A stretch of DNA of 64,000 bases from Cynocephalus volans. Lineage: Eukaryota > Chordata > Mammalia > Dermoptera > Cynocephalidae. Location of the stretch: contig NC_084471.1 of the NCBI RefSeq assembly GCF_027409185.1, positions 6,602,535-6,666,534 on the forward strand. The letters run 5' to 3'. This document shows, in pieces, positions 58,631 through 64,000 of this stretch. The notes below the pieces were generated by a model. That model did not search any database. It saw only the letters and a program-made list of their open reading frames with translations, and was not told the origin of the DNA. The translations under genes and the position numbers were made by a program. How positions within the stretch are numbered: the first letter of the stretch is position 1; each line of letters starts with the position of its first letter.

Positions 58631-59159
58631 CTCCTCATGCCCTCATGCTCTGGCAGAGCAGTTGACACAGGCCTAGTGGTTTCTGGCCCTCACCCTTTTG
58701 CTGGGGGCAAAGCTCAGAGTCAGGCCATGAAGGGGCCTGGGGGTGCTGGGCAGGGCTCCCATGATAGCAAGCCAAAGCCAAGCCGAGGCCAGGGGTCTCG
58801 GGCCTCCCATGCTCCCTCCCCAAGCCAGGAGCCTCCCATGTCTTGGCTCATTTGGTCCTCACTGCCCCTGGGAGGGAGGAACTATTCACCCATCCTGCAA
58901 ATGGGGAAACCAAGGCCCAGGTCAGGCCACCTCCTTCATCTGCCTGTTCACACTGTCCCTTCCTTCCTTTGGTCCTGTAGTAGCCTCTTGGGCTGGTCCC
59001 AGGGCCTGAGCTAGTCTGACAAGCAAGACAGGTGTGCCTGGTCACTCCGCAGCTGCCCACAAGCTGAGTGTAAGCAGACCCAGGCAGTGACCTGGGCAGC
59101 GGCCAGAACTGACTGCTGGCCTCTGCCCCCACCTCCAGCCTCCAGCACATTGTTCTTCC
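58631..59159 (+). other. intronic sequence, no exon seen
   Basis: Nothing recognised except a MIR-like 'tgcaaatggggaaaccaagg' near 58898. Confidence 0.4.
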
Positions 59160-59356
59160 AGGCCAGGGGGTCCCAAATCTGAGCACATTGGCATTCCCTG
59201 GAAGGCCTGATAAGACAGATTGGGGGTCTTGCCTCCGAGCTTCTGATTCAAAAGGGCTGCTGAGGAGCCTAAGAATCTGCAATTATGACAAGACTCTCCC
59301 CCACCCCCAGGAGATGTCAGTGTAGCAGGTCACAGACCACACTTTGAGAACCACTG
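59160..59356. mobile_element. MER5A/MER20-like hAT relic
   Basis: It runs from 'caggccagggggtcccaaat' through 'gcttctgattcaaaagggct' and 'cctaagaatctgcaatta' to the terminal 'cacactttgagaaccactg'. That terminal word is the inverted repeat of hAT-Charlie non-autonomous elements. Length (about 197 bases) fits the family. Confidence 0.75.
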
Positions 59357-59729
59357 CTCGAGTCTCAGTTTTCTTCTCTGTACAACGGGAATAAATGGGG
59401 TTAAGTGAGAAGGTGCATCTATCTGGGGTATACTCAGTAACCAAAGCATCCCCCTAGGGGGTCTTCCCGTTTCCCAAGGTTTAGGATAAGAGGGGGGCCT
59501 GGAGCGCTCCTCTGGCTCCCCGAAAGCTGTGACCTTTCTCTGCAATGGTCATGCCCATCCCCATGGAAGAGGGTGCTGTCCTTTGAGAAGGGACACAAAA
59601 TTCCAGGGGGCTGCCCCGGGCAGCCTCAGCACCCTGGCGCGTGAGGGCCACCCGCCCACCTGCCAGCTCAGCCCAGCTGGGACTCCCCCCGGCAGCCCCA
59701 GGCGGGATCTGTGTGGGCTGCAGTCTAAT

Positions 59730-59990
59730 AACCTCTCAGCAGACACAGAGCTTTCAACTAGCTGGAGGAGCTTTTGCAAAACTGGTGCCTTTGTGGTTGG
59801 AGAAATGTATTCAGCCAACGAAGCCCCTTTTCAGTGATACAAATTAGATACAGCGATCCCTTTTATGAAGACACTAATTAAGCCTGAGACAGCAGGCTCC
59901 AGGTTTTTTTCCATTGTTATATTTGCTCAGGCTTTCGCTCCTGTTTATCACCATCGGCACGACTCATAAATACTGTCCTGGGTCTGCAGC
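59730..59990. promoter_or_regulatory. candidate intronic enhancer in intron 2
   Basis: A unique-looking block with a SOX-type CCATTGTT (59911-59918), a homeodomain TAATTA (59875-59880), 'tgatacaaattagata', 'gactcataaatactg' and 'cctgtttatcacc' (forkhead-like). No repeat family is recognised. It lies between the two coding exons, about 0.8 kb upstream of the ectodomain exon. Function is inferred. Confidence 0.35.
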
Positions 59991-60317
59991 AGCAGCAGCG
60001 GCTGAAGAGGGGGCTCCCTCCATCAGCTGAGGGGGGGAGGTCCAGGGCCAGGGCAGCTCTATCACCGTAAGGTGGGGGTAACGGAGGCAGGCCTTTGAGG
60101 ACTTTGGGGTCTAGAGCACCAGTTTAGTAGAAACCAAGGCATGGAGGGGCTGCCGCTTTTGACACAAGGGGGACATGGTTCTTGCAGTCCTGCCGCTCAC
60201 GGCCCAGGCCAGCCTGGGCTTGTCTGTGACACCACGACCAGCCCACATGGGAGCAAAGTTATTAGAGCTAGCAGTGGAGGAGTAGAGAGGGCATGGACTC
60301 TGAATCCAGGCAGGCCT

Positions 60318-60490
60318 GGGCTTGATTCTGGTTCCACCACCACCTACCACTCAGGCAAGTCACTTTAGGCCTCTGAGCCTCAGTTTCCCCATTTATAAAG
60401 TGGAATCCCAAACCTGCCTGCTAAGGTGGCTGTGTGGATTCAATGAAGTGGACCTGTGGAGCACATAGTAGGTGCTCATTTAATGTTGGT
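60318..60490 (-). repeat. near-full-length MIR SINE, antisense
   Basis: The words 'gcttgattctggttccacca', 'aggcaagtcactttaggcct', 'ctgagcctcagtttccccat', 'aaggtggctgtgtggattca' and 'agcacatagtaggtgctcat' are in order. Confidence 0.88.
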
Positions 60491-60766
60491 TTCCTAGTTG
60501 AGTGCCTGCTGTGTGCCGAGCTGCTGCAGAGGGTCTGTATAGGGCTGAGCTGCAGCCCTGCCCTCCCTGAGTGTGAGCAACACCAAGAGTGGAACCAGGA
60601 ATGTCATTGAGGGAGACCTGGGGGGTGACAGGAGCCCAGAGGAGGCTTCCTGGTAGAGACAAGTCTCGAACGGGACCTTCCCAGGGAGGGAGGGGGCCAG
60701 CAGGACCCTGAATAGGCTGGCTGGTCCCCACCCCTTGGCCCCCGTGGACGGGGGAGGGCCCACTGA

Positions 60767-61003
<237 letters not shown>

Positions 61004-61549
61004 TAAGTTCCACGAGGGGGCCATAACCCGCCACCTCGGCCTCCATGGAGGCCAGATGCCTCCAAAAGACCCATCTCCTGGGGGAGGCCTTGGGTAACCA
61101 CTTCGAGGATGGGTGGGCCTGGAAGGCGTCTGGGAAAGTCTCCAGGGTTTCTGGCCTGATCCGCCCCCTGAACTTTAGTCTTCTCATCTGAGAAATGGGC
61201 ACATAATACCCACCTCACAGGGCCACTGCAGAAGTTAAATGAGGTCAGGCACGTGGAAGGCTTTCAGGCATAGAAGGTACGCGGGCCTGGAACCCACTGG
61301 GCCCAAGTTCCTTCATTCGTCCATGAGTCATTCAGCAAATATTGATCGATACTATTGATCAGAGATTGATTCCATGCAGCCCTTTTCCTTAAGGTGATTA
61401 AAACATATTGATATCAGGGTCCCGACGGAGGGGACCACAGGTGTGGAGAAGGAATTTGCCAGCAGAAAAGCAGTGGGAATATGCTAAGTAAAGGATGAAG
61501 GATAAAGACAGCGCCATTTCCTTTGTTATGAGCAAAGCTGGCCATCTTT

Positions 61550-62660
61550 TCGCATGTCTGAGAGCCGCTGGTGTTTCTCCTGCTGTCTGCTAGCTGTTTG
61601 TTTCTTTTGCCATTTTTCTACTGACTTCTCTTCTTTTTCTTATTTATTTACAGGAACTCTTTATATATGTGGGAAATATGATGAGTTGCAAATATTTTCT
61701 CAGTGCGTCTTTGATTCTGTGATGATTTCTCCTCATGCTTAATAGTCAATTAATTGTTTCCTTGTCCTCAAGGAGCTTCCTTTTTATTTTTCATTGTAAC
61801 ATAGTTGATTGCACTTATTTGTGGAGTACAGCGTTGAACATGATCACCAACTTTTAATTGTTATGTAATCACATTTTATCCCATTTTTTTTTTTTTTCTT
61901 TTATGGCTTCTGGGCTTTGCTTCATATTGAGAAAGGCTTTTCCTGCTCTGAGGTCATTAAAAATCTCCTCACGTTTTCCTCTATTTCTTTTTTGTTTTAA
62001 GTTTTTGCCTTTAAGGCTTTGATCTATACGTTTATTTTGATATAGGCTTTGAAATAGGAATCCAACTTTATTATTGTTTTTGGCAAATGGGTAGCCAGTT
62101 GTCCCAACACCATTTATTGAATTATCCATCTTTCTTTTGACTGATGTGAAATGAAAACTTATACTGTAACCTGCTAAATTTGAATATTGGGGCAGATGGT
62201 GGACTTACGTGGGTTTCACTGATCTGTGCATCCACGTGCTAGTGCCTCGCTGTGCTGACTACTCTGACTTTTCATGTGTCTTAACATCTCCTTGCTCTGT
62301 TTTCCCTGGCTCTTTTGTTTTATGAACTTTTAGAATTAGCGTGTGTAGTTCCCCTGCAAAAAAAAAAAAAAAAAAAAAAAATTCAGTTAGTGTTTTTTAC
62401 TAAGTTAATATTGAATTCATCTATTAATCCAAGGATTAATTTTCATTATGTTGGGTGTTCCTATTGAAGGATATGGATGTCTTCCCAGCTCTTTCAGTTG
62501 ATTCTATTAGGTTTCCAATTATGCTATTTGAAAACAATGATAATTTTATCTTTTTTCCAGTTTTCGTGCCTCACTTCTTTTTCTTGTTCAATTGTGTTGG
62601 CTAATGCCTCTAAAACAGTCTTTAAAATTGTCAGGCAGTCTTCCTGCCTTTAATGGGATG
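61550..62660 (-). mobile_element. degraded L1 LINE fragment(s), antisense
   Basis: The antisense L1 words include 'caggaactctttatatatgt', 'gagttgcaaatattttctca', 'ggaatccaactttattattg', 'gggtagccagttgtcccaac', 'accatttattgaattatcc' and 'gtgttggctaatgcctctaa'. An A-run at 62358-62381 interrupts it. The order suggests one or more old L1M copies, heavily diverged. No intact ORF remains. Confidence 0.8.
62358..62381 (+). repeat. poly(A) run of 24
   Basis: An uninterrupted A homopolymer inside the L1-derived segment. It may be a later retroposon tail remnant or simple slippage. No SINE body is attached on either side. Confidence 0.95.
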
Positions 62661-63702
62661 CTTCAGATAGTTTCCCAATAATCATGAGGCTGACTCTTGT
62701 GGATTTTTTTTTTTTCATGGTAAGGAAAAATCTGTCTGCAAAGGGTGTTTGTTGAGTGACTGCTGAAGGGACTGGCATCTCTGCTGGGAGGTGGCAGGGT
62801 GGGGTCTGAGCCTGGATATCTCTGTCTGATGTTGAGGCTTGAAGGCTTTGCCACCATGCTGTACTCCCGCAGGGGAAGTCGCCTCTCCCCTTTGGTCGGG
62901 CAGGAGCTGCAAACTCCTTGACTCTCATCCAAATCTCCCCTCCTCCCCCAGGCCAACTCCCCAGCCTTCCTTCCTCAATGCATGGTGCTTCCCCTGAATA
63001 TCTTGCCATCTGCTCAGGCCTTAGAATAATTCTGTGTGTGAAGTTGTTCGGCAAGCCCTGTCCATCACATCAGGGCTGGAATCAGGCCTGGAATTTGACC
63101 CAAGCCTTTTATAAGACCGAGGGCTGATTCCCCAGGGGAGGAGGCTGGTGCCAGGACTGGGGTTAAGACCCCAAAGTGCTGCAGGTGCAGCTGAAAGCCA
63201 GACAGAGGCTTGGCAAACACTCAGACTTCTACAAGGTCTGGTATCCTCATTTTGAAGCCCACAGGTTTCTATAATTTGCACATTTACACAGGATTTCACA
63301 TGGAATAATCCACCATCTCAGCACAAGGGGTCCTGGTTGCTGCTGATGGATAGTTGGGCACCAAAATAAATGCCTTCCCCTGAGGAGGAAGGGAATATTG
63401 AAGATCAGAAGTTTCACTTAAGTTCTTATTCCTTAACCTCAGAAAGTATTTATGGAGCGTGCAATATAGGTGAGGCTATGTGCTCAGCTCTGTCTTCCTG
63501 CTGACACTGAGATCACCTAGCAGCCCATCCTTAGCCATCTTACATGTGAGGAGGTGACACACGGGGCAGAGTAACTCACCTGATAAGGGCAGCCTGTCAG
63601 TGGTGCAGCAAAGAGCCAGCCTGGTGGTCTGGAAGTCGCTCTAGGAATTCTGGACCTTCCACCACTGGAGGAAAATTCAAGTGGGGAGAGGCCCCGGAAC
63701 AG

Positions 63703-63913
63703 GGATTCCCTGCACAGCACCACTGACATTTGGGCCAGTCACACTTTGGGGTAGGGGCCACCCTGTGCATTGCAGCACATTTAGCAGCATCCCCAGCCTC
63801 TGCCCACTAGATGCCAGTAACACCTCCTCCCCACCACTCCGGTGTCAACCAACAATGTCTCCTGACATTGCCAAATGTGGGGGCACAGAATCACCCCCAG
63901 TTGAGAACTGCTG
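63703..63913. mobile_element. hAT-group non-autonomous MER relic
   Basis: It contains 'accactgacatttgggccag', 'gtgcattgcagcacatttag', 'cagcatccccagcctctgcc', 'cactagatgccagtaacacc' and 'tctcctgacattgccaaatg'. It ends with 'cagttgagaactgctg', a hAT-type terminal word. Length of about 210 bases fits. The exact family name is not asserted. Confidence 0.75.
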
Positions 63914-64000
63914 CCCTAGAGATTGTCCTTCCCTGTAATCCTCCAGTGGTCTTTGCACCCCCTCCCCTTCTCCTAGATGTGGTTACAGAGGCTGCTGGTC

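Noticed and set aside
58109..58676. Leu/Ser-rich open frames resembling signal or membrane segments
   Set aside because: Read-through of the CTGT microsatellite; the apparent hydrophobicity is compositional.

Overview
This is a stretch of nuclear genome from a placental mammal. It shows split genes with GT-AG introns, a CpG-island promoter, and many old interspersed repeats (MIR, L2, L1, MaLR/MLT1 LTRs, hAT/MER elements), with no operons and no dense coding. No primate Alu, carnivore CAN-SINE, ruminant Bov-tA or horse ERE copy was recognised. The one clear lineage-type SINE (about 32551-32665, minus strand) derives from tRNA-Ile and ends in an A-rich tail. From memory that type fits the CYN family of colugos (Dermoptera), so the species guess is tentative.

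Only one protein-coding gene is supported, on the plus strand: SHISAL1 (KIAA1644), a small Shisa-like single-pass membrane protein. A CpG island at about 30420-31400 holds the likely promoter and an inferred non-coding exon 1 ending at a strong donor (30758/30759). After an intron of about 26.8 kb, exon 2 carries the start codon at 57609 and nearly the whole signal peptide. Exon 3 (60789-61002) encodes the cysteine-rich, N-glycosylation-rich ectodomain. The reading frame leaves the window in phase 2 after 93 complete codons. The transmembrane segment and cytoplasmic tail must lie downstream, outside this window.

Layout: 1-30235 is upstream intergenic DNA with MaLR/MLT1 LTR fragments, an 80-bp minisatellite (13571-14203), a tetranucleotide block (18620-19170), a CA-rich block (27926-28290) and a few AT-rich unique islands that look like conserved non-coding elements. 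Next come a polypurine tract (30236-30420) and the CpG island. Intron 1 holds a SINE, a 106-bp tandem duplication, DNA-transposon relics and further candidate enhancers, and ends in an L1 fragment plus a CpG-rich pocket just before exon 2. Intron 2 holds a long CTGT-type microsatellite, an MER5A-like element and a candidate enhancer. The part of intron 3 in the window is mostly degraded antisense L1.

The most interesting point is translational. The AUG of SHISAL1 overlaps the stop codon of an upstream ORF (ATGA at 57609-57612). If exon 1 splices to 57577, that upstream ORF is 71 codons long and spans the exon junction. No novel multi-gene system was found. Conservation claims are visual judgements, because no alignment could be run.
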